A DNA stretch of 14,877 nt from Anaerolineaceae bacterium (GTDB taxonomy: Bacteria > Chloroflexota > Anaerolineae > Anaerolineales > Anaerolineaceae): positions 1 to 14,877 of the forward strand of contig WOZB01000243.1 of the NCBI GenBank assembly GCA_011620445.1, written 5' to 3'. Of this stretch, positions 1-8,220 are shown in pieces. The translations under genes and the position numbers were made by a program. The first letter of the stretch is position 1. Each line of letters begins with the position of its first letter. The notes beneath the pieces were generated by a model. It was not told where the DNA came from, did no database searches, and worked only from the letters and a program-made list of their open reading frames with translations.

Positions 1-66
1 ACCAGTCAGGAAGGTGAGGGTGAATCTGCTCTGCCCCTTTGGCAATAAGCCAGTTTCGTAGATTAG

Positions 67-294
67 ATCTCCTATTTGGGCCTGGCACGGACGCTGACCG
101 GGGTTGTGCTCATCCTTGTCTCAGTGAGCGGCGGTTTAATTGTCGAAAAACTGGGATTTGAATTCATGTTCTGGCTGGCAGCAGCAACAACACTGGTTTC
201 CGTTTTCTTATTCAATATGGTGAAAGATCAACCGCGCAATTTATCCAACAAACCCAAGCCTGTTGCAGCCAAAGTCACTGGTTCCGATCATTAA
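67..294 (+). pseudogene. C-terminal remnant of an MFS transporter
   Basis: About 75 residues read in frame up to the stop at 292-294. They contain two hydrophobic stretches (around VVLILVSVSGGLIV and FMFWLAAATTLVSVFLF) separated by a short charged loop, then a polar lysine-rich tail. This is the pattern of the last two membrane helices of a major facilitator superfamily protein, which normally has about 400 residues and 12 helices. Going upstream, the frame meets TAG at 64-66 and TAA at 46-48, and neither other forward frame of 1-63 reads like MFS sequence. The resemblance therefore seems to begin abruptly near position 67. A TTG at 76 could start a 72-residue peptide, but no ribosome binding site precedes it. 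I read this as the tail of a gene broken by deletion or insertion, not a working gene. The substrate cannot be told. Confidence 0.6.
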
Positions 295-333
295 GAGGTA
301 TAAAGACAAGCCATCAAGTCTCCCATCTGTTTC

Positions 334-370
334 GCTGGGGTTCAGGAACTTCCTGAGCCCCAGCCTTGTT
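334..370 (+). terminator. Hairpin terminator after the MFS remnant
   Basis: The arms 334-347 and 351-364 pair over 14 bases (GCTGGGG... with ...CCCCAGC at the base, TCAGGA with TCCTGA at the top, one G-T wobble) around the loop ACT. A short, imperfect T tail (CTTGTT) follows. It probably once ended the MFS transcript and isolates the FMN reductase gene. Confidence 0.6.
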
Positions 371-424
371 CAAACCTTCGACAAGAATTACCATTCAACT
401 GCTTTATGACGATAATAAACTTAC

Positions 425-430
425 TATACT
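425..430 (+). promoter_or_regulatory. Possible -10 box of the FMN reductase gene
   Basis: TATACT lies 28 bases before the chosen ATG, in an AT-rich stretch just after the hairpin at 334-364. The best -35 candidate, TTTATG at 403-408, is weak (16-base spacer). Placement supports a promoter, but sequence support is modest. Confidence 0.35.
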
Positions 431-458
431 AAGTAAATTTAACGGAAAGGTTCACAAT

Positions 459-1007
459 ATGTCTACAAAAATTGCTATCGTTATCGGCTCCCTACGAAAA
501 GATGCCAACAGCAAACGCTTGGCTAAAGCTTTTGCTTCTCTATTTCCTAAAGATTACCAAATATTCACTCCTGAAATCGGCCATTTACCGCTCTACAACC
601 AGGATTATGATAACTCTCCTGATGAACCCAGCTCTTATACTGATTTCCGGAAGGAAATCTCAAGTGCGGATGGTGTCATTTTTATTACCCCCGAACACAA
701 CCGCGGGTTACCTGCTGCTTTGAAAAATGCCATTGACGTCGCATCTCGCCCCTGGGGTCAAAGTGGCTGGAATGGCAAGCCTGCTGTTGTTATCAGCAAC
801 TCTAACGGTGTTATAGGCGGTTTCGGTGCCAACCATCAATTGCGCCAATCCCTGGTCTTCCTAAATATGCGCGTGCTTGCCCAACCCGAGGCTTACATTG
901 GCCAAGTTCAGACCTTGGTGGACGCAGATGGCAAAATTCTGTCGGAAGACACGCAGAAATATTTCCAATCCATCGTGGATGCGTTCATACAACTAATCCA
1001 AGACTAA
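459..1007 (+). CDS. NADPH-dependent FMN reductase family flavoprotein
   Basis: A 182-residue flavodoxin-like protein, the usual length for the NADPH-dependent FMN reductase / azoreductase (SsuE, ChrR, YieF-like) family. After a first beta strand comes the phosphate-binding loop GSLRKDANS (residues 10-18). The family signature PEHNRGLPAALKNAID begins at residue 78 and belongs to the FMN-binding and dimer region; a glycine-rich stretch (GVIGGFGANHQLRQSL) follows. The start at 459 is preferred over an in-frame ATG at 366 because GGAAAGG sits 8 bases upstream and the extra 31 residues do not resemble the family. It is probably cytosolic, reducing flavins, quinones or similar acceptors with NAD(P)H; the true substrate cannot be read from sequence. 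It stands alone between two terminators. A link to the hydroxylase downstream (for example as an electron acceptor) is possible but unsupported. Confidence 0.9.
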   Translation: MSTKIAIVIGSLRKDANSKRLAKAFASLFPKDYQIFTPEIGHLPLYNQDYDNSPDEPSSYTDFRKEISSADGVIFITPEHNRGLPAALKNAIDVASRPWGQSGWNGKPAVVISNSNGVIGGFGANHQLRQSLVFLNMRVLAQPEAYIGQVQTLVDADGKILSEDTQKYFQSIVDAFIQLIQD

Positions 1008-1031
1008 TCCAACAATCATATTACCCCAATG

Positions 1032-1062
1032 AGCCGAAGCACCTTGCTTCGGCTTGATTTTT
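1032..1062 (+). terminator. Rho-independent terminator of the FMN reductase gene
   Basis: A perfect 9-bp stem, AGCCGAAGC (1032-1040) with GCTTCGGCT (1046-1054), has a 5-base loop and is followed by TGATTTTT. It lies 24 bases after the stop codon. It shows that the hydroxylase gene downstream needs its own promoter. Confidence 0.85.
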
Positions 1063-1084
1063 AAGCAAACCAAAGACTTCTTTT

Positions 1085-1200
1085 TCATTCTGGGGAATGA
1101 CGTAGAAAGAATGGCATCGATAACCTCGATGTTCAAGCTAGCTTTCTTCAGCGATGCTCACCACGCTCAAGCAATCAAAAGGAGAGATTCTTGCCCCATA
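1085..1200. repeat. Probable degenerate intergenic repeat remnant
   Basis: The spacer between the FMN reductase terminator and the hydroxylase contains GGGGAATGACG (about 1093-1103), GATGCTCACCACGCTCAAG (about 1153-1171) and GGAGAGATTCTTG (about 1182-1194). These resemble broken pieces of a GGAGATTCTTCGCT...CTCAGAATGAC type repeat that I remember as common between genes of Chloroflexota metagenome assemblies. The reading frame of the downstream gene happens to stay open through here, but its translation does not resemble any domain of that enzyme. The identification is from memory. Confidence 0.3.
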
Positions 1201-1256
1201 CTAAACGCAATTACTTCGAAAACGACATCCCAGGCAGCCCAATCGCACCCCAAAGG

Positions 1257-1262
1257 TATAAT
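1257..1262 (+). promoter_or_regulatory. Consensus -10 box just upstream of the hydroxylase start
   Basis: A perfect TATAAT ends 7 bases before the ATG at 1270, so transcription from it would begin at or next to the start codon, giving a leaderless mRNA. No convincing -35 lies 16-18 bases upstream (GCAGCC region). AAAGG at 1252-1256 could instead be a ribosome binding site, but its 13-base spacing is long. The two readings exclude each other. Confidence 0.35.
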
Positions 1263-1269
1263 ATTCCCT

Positions 1270-4188
1270 ATGCTACTGCAATTCACCCTCAACGGCGAGC
1301 CTTGTGAAGTTGAAGCCCGGCCTGGCGAAAAACTTTCCGACTTGCTGCGCCAACGCCTGGGGCTGACTGGCACAAAAGTGGGCTGCGGTGAGGGGCGCTG
1401 CGGTATTTGCACTGTATTGCTGGACGGTATACCGGTCCGTTCCTGCTTAAGCCCAGCTGAAAAGGCGGAAGGAAAATCAATCCTCACAGTTGAGGGTTTA
1501 CGGAAAATTGCCCAAAAACTTGCCCGCCCCCAGCGCAAGCTGACTGAATACGAAAAACGCGGTGCCTTTGGAGAGAACCTGCACTTGCTTCACCCATTGC
1601 AGGAGGCTTTCATTCGCTATGGTGCCATCCAATGCGGTTTTTGTACACCGGGTCAGTTGATGCGCGCCTATGCCCTTTTGGAAGCCAACCCTAACCCCAC
1701 AAGCGCAGAAATTCGGGCGGCTATGAATGAAGTATTGTGCCGCTGCGGTTCGTACGAGCTTATCGAAGGGGCCATCCAGGCAGCCGCGAAGGCCGTGCGC
1801 ACAGGCACTGAAGTTGAGGACCCTGCTTTCTTTGAAAACTATTCCCAAGCATCTGCCAGGAGCACCGAAATTTACTCCCATGTCGGCCAGCCAGCTATCC
1901 GCCCGGATGCCTTGGCCAAGGTCTGCGGCTCGGCAATATTCAGTGATGATCTCAGCTTCCCCGGCATGCTTTACGCCCGGGTCTTGCGCGCCGGACTGCC
2001 TTCAGCAATCCTGCGGGCCATCGATACCAGCGCCGCTAAAGCTCTGCCGGGGGTAAAGGCCGTACTCACTGCTGCTGACCTGCCGGCTGCCAGGCATCAC
2101 GGGCTTTATTACCAGGATTGGCCTGTGCTGGTTGGCCTGGACGATCGCATCCGCTATCAGGGTGATGCCCTGGCGCTGGTGGCCGCAGAAACACAGGCTA
2201 TAGCTGACCAGGCGTTGACCCTCATAAAAGTTCAAATGGACGAAAGACCGGTTGTCAGCACTCCCCAACAAGCCTTGCGGCCGGGTGCTGAGAAGCTGCA
2301 CGAGCACGGAAATTTGCTCAAGCACATCCAGGTGCGCAAAGGCTCTGTAGCTGAGGGCTTTACCGCTGCCGATGCAATTGTTGAACGCACCTACGCAACC
2401 CCTTTTGCTGAGCACTTCTTTATGGAGCCGGAGTGTTCCATAGCAGTACCCCTATTTGAGGGTGGAACGCGAGAATCTGGCTCCCAACCCCCAAGCAAAT
2501 ATGAGATTTACACGGGCTCACAAATCCCTTACGCTGACCGCCAGCAGGTGGCAGCAGCTCTTGGCTTGCCCGAAACTTCCGTGCGTGTGCGCGGCCAGCG
2601 CACCGGGGGCGGTTTTGGCGGCAAAGAGGATATTGCCGGCCAAATTCACGCTGCATTGCTTGCCCAGGCCACTGGCTGCCCGGTAAAGCTGCTTTTTACC
2701 CGCCGCGAAAGCCTGCTTGTGCACCCCAAGCGCCACGCCACAACCATCCGCGTCAAGCTTGGTGCGCATAGCGATGGTACTTTACTGGCTGCTGAAACCG
2801 AACTCTTCGGTGATACAGGTGCTTATGCTTCCCTGGGCGACAAAGTGATGACCCGTGCCACAACCCACTCAGCCGGGCCTTATATCATCCCAAACGTGAG
2901 TTCCGATTGTTACGCCACTTATACCAATAATCCTCCCGCGGGAGCTTTCCGCGGCTTTGGGGTTATGCAGGCATGTTTTGCCATTGAAAGCGCCATGGAC
3001 GACCTGGCCGCGCACCTGGGCTTGGACCCCCTTGCCTTGCGCCTGAAGAATGCCCTGCGGGCCGGTTCTGAAACCAACACCGGGCAGTTGCTGGATGCGA
3101 GCGTGGGCCTGGTAGCCTGCCTTGAAGCCATCCAGGCAGAGTGGCAGCGTTTGGGCTTGCATGAGCCTTTCAAACCAGAAGCATTCAAGGAAGACGGAAG
3201 AGATTACATAAAGGTTTGGGGCTTGGCATGCGGGTATAAGAACACCGGCCTTGGGGTTGGGGCGGATGATTTTAGCGGCGCAGAAGTAAAATTGCTCCCG
3301 GGCGGTCGCTTGCAGGTGGGCACCGCGGCAGCTGAGATCGGGCAGGGGATGGTGGCCACACTGCAGATTATTGCTGCAGAAGTTCTGCATTTGCCGCTCT
3401 TTATGATCAATGTATTCGTCATGGATACCGACCTCACTCTCGATGGTGGCCCCACGACGGCTTCTCGGCAGACCTTTGTCTCCGGTAATGCCGTCCGCCT
3501 GGCCGCACTGGAGATGCGCGAGCGCTTATTCCGGAAAGCCGCCCAGCTCTGGGGCTTGGAATTGGACCAAGTTGCGCCAGGGGCCATTCAAATTGATCAG
3601 GGTGGGATTCACCACGGCTCAAGGACCCTGACCCTCGCGGAGCTCTATCAGCATCTCAATCCCGAGGAACGCAGTGCCAAACATATCTACCACGCTCCGG
3701 AAACTGAACGGGTGGAGGATGGGCACAAGATCCATATTGCTTTCAGTTTTGCTGCCCAGGCTGTTGAGCTGCGCATAGATAAAAGCAACGGCAATCTTAA
3801 AGTGCTGCGGGTGCTGACGGCTAATGATTCCGGCCGAGTGCTCAACCCGCTGGGTTACGAAGCCCAGGTGCAGGGTGGGGTGGTGATGGGGATTGGCGCC
3901 GGACTGATTGAAGAATTCAAGGTTGAAGAGGGCGTAATTTGGTCTGACAGGGCGGCGCGTTACCCAACCCCGCGTATGCAGGATACACCTGAGATGGTCA
4001 ACCTGATCGTGGAAGAACCCATGCCAGAAGGTCCCTTTGGAGCGAAGGGCATTGGCGAGTTGGTGAGCATTCCTACACCGCCGGCCATCGCTAATGCGGT
4101 CTACCACGCAACAGGTCTGCGCGTAACCCACTTGCCTATCAGGCCAGCCGACTTGACTGAGTGGGTGCAAGGCAATCAGACTGACTGA
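1270..4188 (+). CDS. Fused [2Fe-2S]/molybdopterin hydroxylase, xanthine dehydrogenase family (XdhD-like)
   Basis: A 972-residue molybdenum hydroxylase. Residues 1-80 are a plant-type ferredoxin domain (C39, C44, C47, C59). Residues about 100-180 form the second [2Fe-2S] domain (C122, C125, C157, C159). The rest is the molybdopterin-binding subunit: hammerhead domain from about 200, cofactor loop GGGFGGK (446-452), AFRGFG (559-564), a GQG motif near 700, and GAKGIGE with the catalytic Glu at 930. E453 and R561 align with bovine xanthine dehydrogenase Glu802 and Arg880, which contact purines and are replaced in aldehyde oxidases; this favours a purine substrate. The Gln767 position is Ala380, as I remember for the XdhD / selenium-dependent XDH branch. 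There is no FAD domain and no FAD-subunit gene nearby, so its electron partner lies elsewhere. The start at 1270 fits the domain edge; an in-frame extension to 1054 overlaps the upstream terminator. It converges on the nucleoside importer operon. Family is certain, substrate inferred. Confidence 0.9.
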   Translation: MLLQFTLNGEPCEVEARPGEKLSDLLRQRLGLTGTKVGCGEGRCGICTVLLDGIPVRSCLSPAEKAEGKSILTVEGLRKIAQKLARPQRKLTEYEKRGAFGENLHLLHPLQEAFIRYGAIQCGFCTPGQLMRAYALLEANPNPTSAEIRAAMNEVLCRCGSYELIEGAIQAAAKAVRTGTEVEDPAFFENYSQASARSTEIYSHVGQPAIRPDALAKVCGSAIFSDDLSFPGMLYARVLRAGLPSAILRAIDTSAAKALPGVKAVLTAADLPAARHHGLYYQDWPVLVGLDDRIRYQGDALALVAAETQAIADQALTLIKVQMDERPVVSTPQQALRPGAEKLHEHGNLLKHIQVRKGSVAEGFTAADAIVERTYATPFAEHFFMEPECSIAVPLFEGGTRESGSQPPSKYEIYTGSQIPYADRQQVAAALGLPETSVRVRGQRTGGGFGGKEDIAGQIHAALLAQATGCPVKLLFTRRESLLVHPKRHATTIRVKLGAHSDGTLLAAETELFGDTGAYASLGDKVMTRATTHSAGPYIIPNVSSDCYATYTNNPPAGAFRGFGVMQACFAIESAMDDLAAHLGLDPLALRLKNALRAGSETNTGQLLDASVGLVACLEAIQAEWQRLGLHEPFKPEAFKEDGRDYIKVWGLACGYKNTGLGVGADDFSGAEVKLLPGGRLQVGTAAAEIGQGMVATLQIIAAEVLHLPLFMINVFVMDTDLTLDGGPTTASRQTFVSGNAVRLAALEMRERLFRKAAQLWGLELDQVAPGAIQIDQGGIHHGSRTLTLAELYQHLNPEERSAKHIYHAPETERVEDGHKIHIAFSFAAQAVELRIDKSNGNLKVLRVLTANDSGRVLNPLGYEAQVQGGVVMGIGAGLIEEFKVEEGVIWSDRAARYPTPRMQDTPEMVNLIVEEPMPEGPFGAKGIGELVSIPTPPAIANAVYHATGLRVTHLPIRPADLTEWVQGNQTD

Positions 4189-4202
4189 AGAATTTTTCAT
4201 TC

Positions 4203-4226
4203 CTAAAATTGTTTTTGAAATTTTAG
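4203..4226 (+). terminator. Weak AT-rich hairpin after the hydroxylase gene
   Basis: CTAAAATT (4203-4210) can pair with AATTTTAG (4219-4226) around a T-rich 8-base loop, starting 14 bases after the stop codon. The stem is AT-rich and lacks a T tract after it, so it may be a weak terminator or chance. Confidence 0.3.
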
Positions 4227-4284
4227 CCTGCAGAAACATTTTCCTGACAAATTATTTTTTCTCGATGAAGGATTTTTACCCTGT

Positions 4285-4405
4285 AGTTCTTGGCGGCAGA
4301 TCCTTTGGCATTGCCTCAGGGTGACAAGCTGCGAGAAGGCAGCGTGTAAACCGTTCCTGCAACATGACTGGGCAGGAATCTTCGTTGCCCCGTCCTTACG
4401 TCGGA
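4285..4405. repeat. Degenerate copies of an intergenic repeat
   Basis: Most of the 313-base gap between the two convergent genes. GGCAGATCCTTTGGCATTGC followed by CTCAGGGTGACAA (about 4291-4323), then CTGCGAGAAGGCAGCG (about 4329-4344), then AATCTTCGTTGCC and CCGTCCTTACG (about 4377-4400) read like decayed copies of the GATCCTTCGC...CTCAGGATGACA and TCATTGCGAG...AGCAATC...CGTCCTTACG elements. I remember these as frequent in Chloroflexota intergenic DNA. There is no open frame or RNA gene here that I recognise. The assignment is from memory and needs a genome-wide self-comparison. Confidence 0.35.
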
Positions 4406-4420
4406 TAGCAATAGGAAATT

Positions 4421-4455
4421 AGATTAATTAAAGAGGCTGACAAAAAGTCAGCCTC
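4421..4455 (-). terminator. Terminator of the BMP/Nup ABC transporter operon
   Basis: Read on the minus strand, GAGGCTGAC and GTCAGCCTC (4447-4455 and 4433-4441) form a perfect 9-bp stem with a 5-base T loop, followed by TTTAATTAATCT. It lies about 46 bases after the last stop of the importer operon and points against the oncoming hydroxylase transcript. Confidence 0.8.
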
Positions 4456-4501
4456 GGAGAAAGTGCTTATTCCTAAGATTTATTAAGAATAATCATAAGG
4501 T

Positions 4502-5467
4502 TTATAAACCGCGCTCACCGCGGATGTAAGGCTCGCCAAGGGCGGCAGGTGCGCCAAGGCGTTTACGGCGTGCAGCGGATGAGCCCCAAACCAGGGCAAT
4601 AATAGTCAACAAGTAAGGCGCCATCTGCAAAAAGAAGACCAGGTTGCGGTCATAAAAGAAGGGGTTTTTCATGCCCAGCAACATGGCAGGACCCTGCAAA
4701 TCCAAAAGCAAACGCCGCAGCATTCCGAACAGGTAGCCACCGAGGGCGGCGCGGGTGGGGTTCCATTGAGCAAAAATGACCAACGCCACCGCGATCCAAC
4801 CCTGGCCACTGGTGGTCAGGTGGCTGTACCAACCGGGAGAAATGGCGATGCTGATGGATGCGCCAGCCAGCCCGGCGAAACACCCACCGATAAAGGTGTA
4901 AAGATAACGCAGGCGATATACACTTACCCCCAGTGTATCTGCAGCATCCGGTTTTTCGCCAACGGCACGCAGGTGCAGGCCGGGTTTGGTTTTGAAAATG
5001 AAGAGCCAGGCAATCGGAATCAACAGGTAACCAAAATAGGTGAGCAAATTATGGTCGGTGAATAATATCTGCCCAAGATAGGGGATCTTCGAAAGAAGCG
5101 GCACTGTGAAGTTTGGGATGGTAGCGGTGGTCAGCCCGGTCAGGCCTTCACCCAGGACCAGGGCTATACCCGTTCCCAGGAAAGTAAGCGAGAGACCGCT
5201 AACCGTTTGGTCAGCCTGGAAGGAGATAGTCACCAGTCCGTGCAGAAGACTGAGTATGCCGCCAGCCAGGATGGCTGCTAGCAAACCCACCCAGGCATTG
5301 CCGGTGGTGTAAGCAATTTTGAAGCCAGCCATTGCCCCAAGCAGCATCATACCTTCGATGCCGAGGTTCTGGACGCCGGAACGTTCGGTGAAAATCTCAC
5401 CAATCGCGGCGATGAGCAAAATCGTGCCGGTAGCGATTCCAGCGTGGAAGATGACGGTAAAGTTCAT
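4502..5467 (-). CDS. Nucleoside/purine ABC importer, second permease (NupQ/BmpC type)
   Basis: A 321-residue inner-membrane permease of the branched-chain amino acid/sugar permease family (BPD_transp_2), with roughly eight to ten hydrophobic segments. The N-terminal stretch IGEIFTERSGVQNLGIEGMM (residues 22-41) is the hallmark of the second permease of BMP-linked importers (NupQ, YufQ, BmpC). A conserved cytoplasmic coupling loop with GLHLRAVGEKPDAADTLGVS follows mid-protein. The C-terminus is basic (ARRKRLG). Its ATG overlaps the stop of the preceding permease by four bases (ATGA, 5464-5467), which indicates translational coupling and a heterodimeric channel with that protein. It is the last gene of the operon. 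Family assignment is firm; nucleoside rather than another ligand is inferred from family knowledge. Confidence 0.92.
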   Translation of the reverse strand: MNFTVIFHAGIATGTILLIAAIGEIFTERSGVQNLGIEGMMLLGAMAGFKIAYTTGNAWVGLLAAILAGGILSLLHGLVTISFQADQTVSGLSLTFLGTGIALVLGEGLTGLTTATIPNFTVPLLSKIPYLGQILFTDHNLLTYFGYLLIPIAWLFIFKTKPGLHLRAVGEKPDAADTLGVSVYRLRYLYTFIGGCFAGLAGASISIAISPGWYSHLTTSGQGWIAVALVIFAQWNPTRAALGGYLFGMLRRLLLDLQGPAMLLGMKNPFFYDRNLVFFLQMAPYLLTIIALVWGSSAARRKRLGAPAALGEPYIRGERGL

Positions 5468-6603
5468 TCTGCCTCCTCAACCGCAGCGGATTTGGCTTGA
5501 ACAATCTCACCGTTCTTGTCAGTACGGACCACGCGAATGGTATATTTGAGCAGTACATCACTGGAAATCACCAGGAAAAGGATGATTCCCTGGATGAGGA
5601 ACGATACACCGGAAGGTTGAATCTCACGCCCCGCAACAATCAGCGCGCCAAAAAGAACCGAAACCAGGATGACCGCGAAGGGGTTTAATTTTGCCAGCCA
5701 GGCGATGATGACACCCGAGAAGCCATAATTGGTTGAGATGCGTTCCTGTAAACGGTGCACCACGCCACTCACCTCAGCCATACCTGCCAAACCAGCCAGC
5801 GCACCAGAGAACATAAAGACCAGCACGATATTGCGGGTGATGTTGAGGCCGGCATATTTGGCAGCTTTGGGGTTGTCACCGATCAAAGTGATCTTGTAGC
5901 CCCAGCGGCTCTTGTAGAGGATCAACCATACAATCACAGCGGCAATCAGGCCAAAGATAACGCCCAGATGTAAAGTGATGCCGGAGAAGCCCTTATATTG
6001 CTTGGCAAAATCAGATAATCTTGGCAGCCAGGCGATCTTTGGGAACATCTTGGTCATTTGGAAGCCAGCATCGCTGTACTTCCCAAAGATCCAGTAGTTA
6101 TTCCAGAAGACGGCGATGTAGTTCAGCATCAGGGTGGTGATGACCTCGTTGATGTTGTATTTGGCACGCAGAATTCCGGGAATGAAGCCGTAGAGGGCGC
6201 CGCCTAACATTCCCATCAGCATCATCAGACCTAATACCAGCACTTTCGGGGTGGCCTCAAGGTCGACCATGGGCAGCAGAATCACCATGCTCGCGAAAAA
6301 AGCACCCATGTAAAACTGGCCTTCTGCGCCGATGTTCCAAAGTTTCATTTTAAAAGCAAACGCGCAGGCCAGGCCAATTAAGAGCAAAGGTGTCGCTTTG
6401 ACGATCACATCAGAGACTGCTCCCCAGGAGCCAAAACTGGCAGTCCAGAAGAATGAATAGATGCGAATAGGGTCAGCACCGACGCTTAAAAGAATCAGAC
6501 CGCTGAACACGAAAGCAAGCAGCACAGCGCCCACACTGGTAGCGGCAGGCAGCCACTTGGGGTAATCTTCAGTGCGTTTTTGGACGTCTAAACGGAGGCC
6601 CAT
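5464..6603 (-). CDS. Nucleoside/purine ABC importer, first permease (NupP/BmpB type)
   Basis: A 379-residue integral membrane permease, longer than its partner as usual for NupP/YufP. After a short charged N-terminus, hydrophobic helices begin near residue 20. FAFKMKLWNIGAEGQFYMGA (about residues 82-101) is the family signature, and the central coupling loop contains GYKITLIGDNPKAAKYAGLN. The cytosolic C-terminal tail is charged (DKNGEIVQAKSAAVEEAE). Its start codon shares one base with the stop of the ATPase gene (TAATG on the minus strand), with AGGGAG just upstream as ribosome binding site inside that gene. It should pair with the second permease to form the import channel across the cytoplasmic membrane. 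Confidence 0.92.
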   Translation of the reverse strand: MGLRLDVQKRTEDYPKWLPAATSVGAVLLAFVFSGLILLSVGADPIRIYSFFWTASFGSWGAVSDVIVKATPLLLIGLACAFAFKMKLWNIGAEGQFYMGAFFASMVILLPMVDLEATPKVLVLGLMMLMGMLGGALYGFIPGILRAKYNINEVITTLMLNYIAVFWNNYWIFGKYSDAGFQMTKMFPKIAWLPRLSDFAKQYKGFSGITLHLGVIFGLIAAVIVWLILYKSRWGYKITLIGDNPKAAKYAGLNITRNIVLVFMFSGALAGLAGMAEVSGVVHRLQERISTNYGFSGVIIAWLAKLNPFAVILVSVLFGALIVAGREIQPSGVSFLIQGIILFLVISSDVLLKYTIRVVRTDKNGEIVQAKSAAVEEAE

Positions 6604-8201
6604 TACTCAGCTCCCTGTTCATTGAGATCGGTTGGCTGGGTGCGAGTCTCCGCGGGAGGACAAGCTGGGTCACCCCTCAAAGAACCGATCATCATCAGCC
6701 CGATGGTGTTGATGTCAGCCTCTTTTTGATCCATAACCCCGACGATCTCGCCTTCGTACATTACGGCCACGCGGTCGGAGAGCGAAAGCAATTCTTCGAG
6801 GTCCTCCGAAACCAGCAAGATGGCGCTACCTTTTGAGCGTTCTTCAAGTAATAGGTCCAAAACGGCTTCGATCGCGCCAACGTCCAGCCCACGGGTCGGC
6901 TGCATGGCCACAATCAATCTTGGTTTGGACGAGAGCTCGCGCGCCAAAATCAGCTTCTGCAGGTTGCCGCCCGAAAGCTTGCGGGCTTGCGTTTCGATGC
7001 TTGGCGCTTGAATTTTGTATTGGTTTTTGAGTTCCTCAGCGTGTACGCCGGCCGCAGTGTAGTTGACCCGCCAGGCATTGCTGATAGGGGCGTGATCGTA
7101 GCTCTTCATGATCACGTTTTTTGTCAGAGAGAGATTAGGGGCGGTACCTACCCCAATGCGGTCTTCTGGTATGTGCGCTAGTCCTGCTGAGATAGAAGCC
7201 TGTGGGCTCTTGTTGGCAATTTCCTTGCCTTCGAGCAGGATGTGCCCGGTGCATTCCCTAAGACCGGTGATGACTTCAACCAGCTCCGACTGGCCGTTGC
7301 CAGCCACACCAGCGATACCCAAAATTTCGCCTTCCTTGAGGCAGAGGTTGACTTTGCGCAGCGCGGGCAAGTTCTTATTGTTCACCGCGGAAACCTCCTG
7401 CAGTTCCAGTACAACCTCACCGGGGGCCTGATCCTTCTTTTGCAGGTTAAAGATTACTTCGCGGCCTACCATCAGTGAAGCCAAAGCCTCACGGGTAATA
7501 CCTTCCACTGAAATGCCTTCCGCGGTGGCCCGGCCCTTGCGTAAGATGGTCAATCGATCAGCGACCGCGCACACCTCGTTCAGTTTATGGCTGATAAAGA
7601 TGACAGATTTGCCTTGCCTGGCCATACCGCGCAGGGTTTCGATCAGTTCGGCGGCTTCCTGGGGGGCCAGTACGGCCGTCGGTTCGTCCATAATAAGAAT
7701 TTGCGCGCCGTGATAGAGAATTTTGAGGATCTCCACGCGCTGCTGTTCACCAACGCTGAGCTGCCATATTTGCGCGGTTGGGTCAATCTGGATGCCAAAT
7801 TGTTCCGCAAGCTCCCTGACCTTCTGATCGTATTTTTTGATGTTGAGCACGAATTTAGGCTCGTCCAAACCGATCAGGATGTTTTCGGTGACGGTTTGAT
7901 TGGGCACCAGCATAAAGTGTTGGTGTACCATGCCGATGCCGCTGGCAATTGCGTCCTTGGGTGAGCCAAAACTGACATGCTTGCCATTTACAATGATCGT
8001 GCCAGAATTTGGCTTGTAGAGCCCCATCAGCACATTCATCAGCGTACTTTTACCAGCGCCGTTCTCGCCAAGAAGCGCGTGGATTTCACCTTTGCGCAGG
8101 GTGAAGTTCACGTGGTCATTGGCCAAAACGCCAGGGAAGCGCAGCGTAATGTCTTTCATTTCGACCGCAAGGGCCTCGTTTGTAGTTTCCTGGAGGGTCA
8201 T
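6603..8201 (-). CDS. Nucleoside/purine ABC importer, double ATP-binding protein (NupO/BmpD type)
   Basis: A 532-residue cytosolic ATPase with two ABC domains in one chain, as in all BMP and sugar (MglA/RbsA) importers. First domain: Walker [10 protein letters not shown] (45-53), Q-loop Q94, signature LSVGEQQ (148-154), Walker B ILIMDEP (168-174). Second domain: the Walker A region is GVAGNGQSE, without the lysine-serine core; the signature is LSGGNLQK; and the Walker B region reads AMQPTRGLD, with Gln where the catalytic Glu would be. This degenerate second site is normal for the NupO branch and is not damage. The start at 8199-8201 has only a weak upstream AGGA; the next ATG (8157-8159) would remove the first 14 residues. 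It sits behind a strong hairpin that separates it from the binding-protein gene. Confidence 0.93.
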   Translation of the reverse strand: MTLQETTNEALAVEMKDITLRFPGVLANDHVNFTLRKGEIHALLGENGAGKSTLMNVLMGLYKPNSGTIIVNGKHVSFGSPKDAIASGIGMVHQHFMLVPNQTVTENILIGLDEPKFVLNIKKYDQKVRELAEQFGIQIDPTAQIWQLSVGEQQRVEILKILYHGAQILIMDEPTAVLAPQEAAELIETLRGMARQGKSVIFISHKLNEVCAVADRLTILRKGRATAEGISVEGITREALASLMVGREVIFNLQKKDQAPGEVVLELQEVSAVNNKNLPALRKVNLCLKEGEILGIAGVAGNGQSELVEVITGLRECTGHILLEGKEIANKSPQASISAGLAHIPEDRIGVGTAPNLSLTKNVIMKSYDHAPISNAWRVNYTAAGVHAEELKNQYKIQAPSIETQARKLSGGNLQKLILARELSSKPRLIVAMQPTRGLDVGAIEAVLDLLLEERSKGSAILLVSEDLEELLSLSDRVAVMYEGEIVGVMDQKEADINTIGLMMIGSLRGDPACPPAETRTQPTDLNEQGAE

Positions 8202-8220
8202 GGGCGGGATATTCCTAAGA

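Noticed and set aside
1054..1269. N-terminal extension of the hydroxylase to 1054
   Set aside because: The first codon lies in the terminator hairpin of the upstream gene, the added 72 residues match no domain, and the ferredoxin domain starts naturally at 1270.
2869..4239. Long minus-strand open frames (2869-3390, 3204-3587, 3619-4239) under the hydroxylase gene
   Set aside because: They lie opposite a clearly coding domain, have low-complexity or biased composition and no family resemblance. They are frame shadows.
6603..7300. Missing Walker A and catalytic Glu in the second domain of the importer ATPase
   Set aside because: This degeneracy is, to my knowledge, normal in the NupO/BmpD branch and not evidence of a broken gene.
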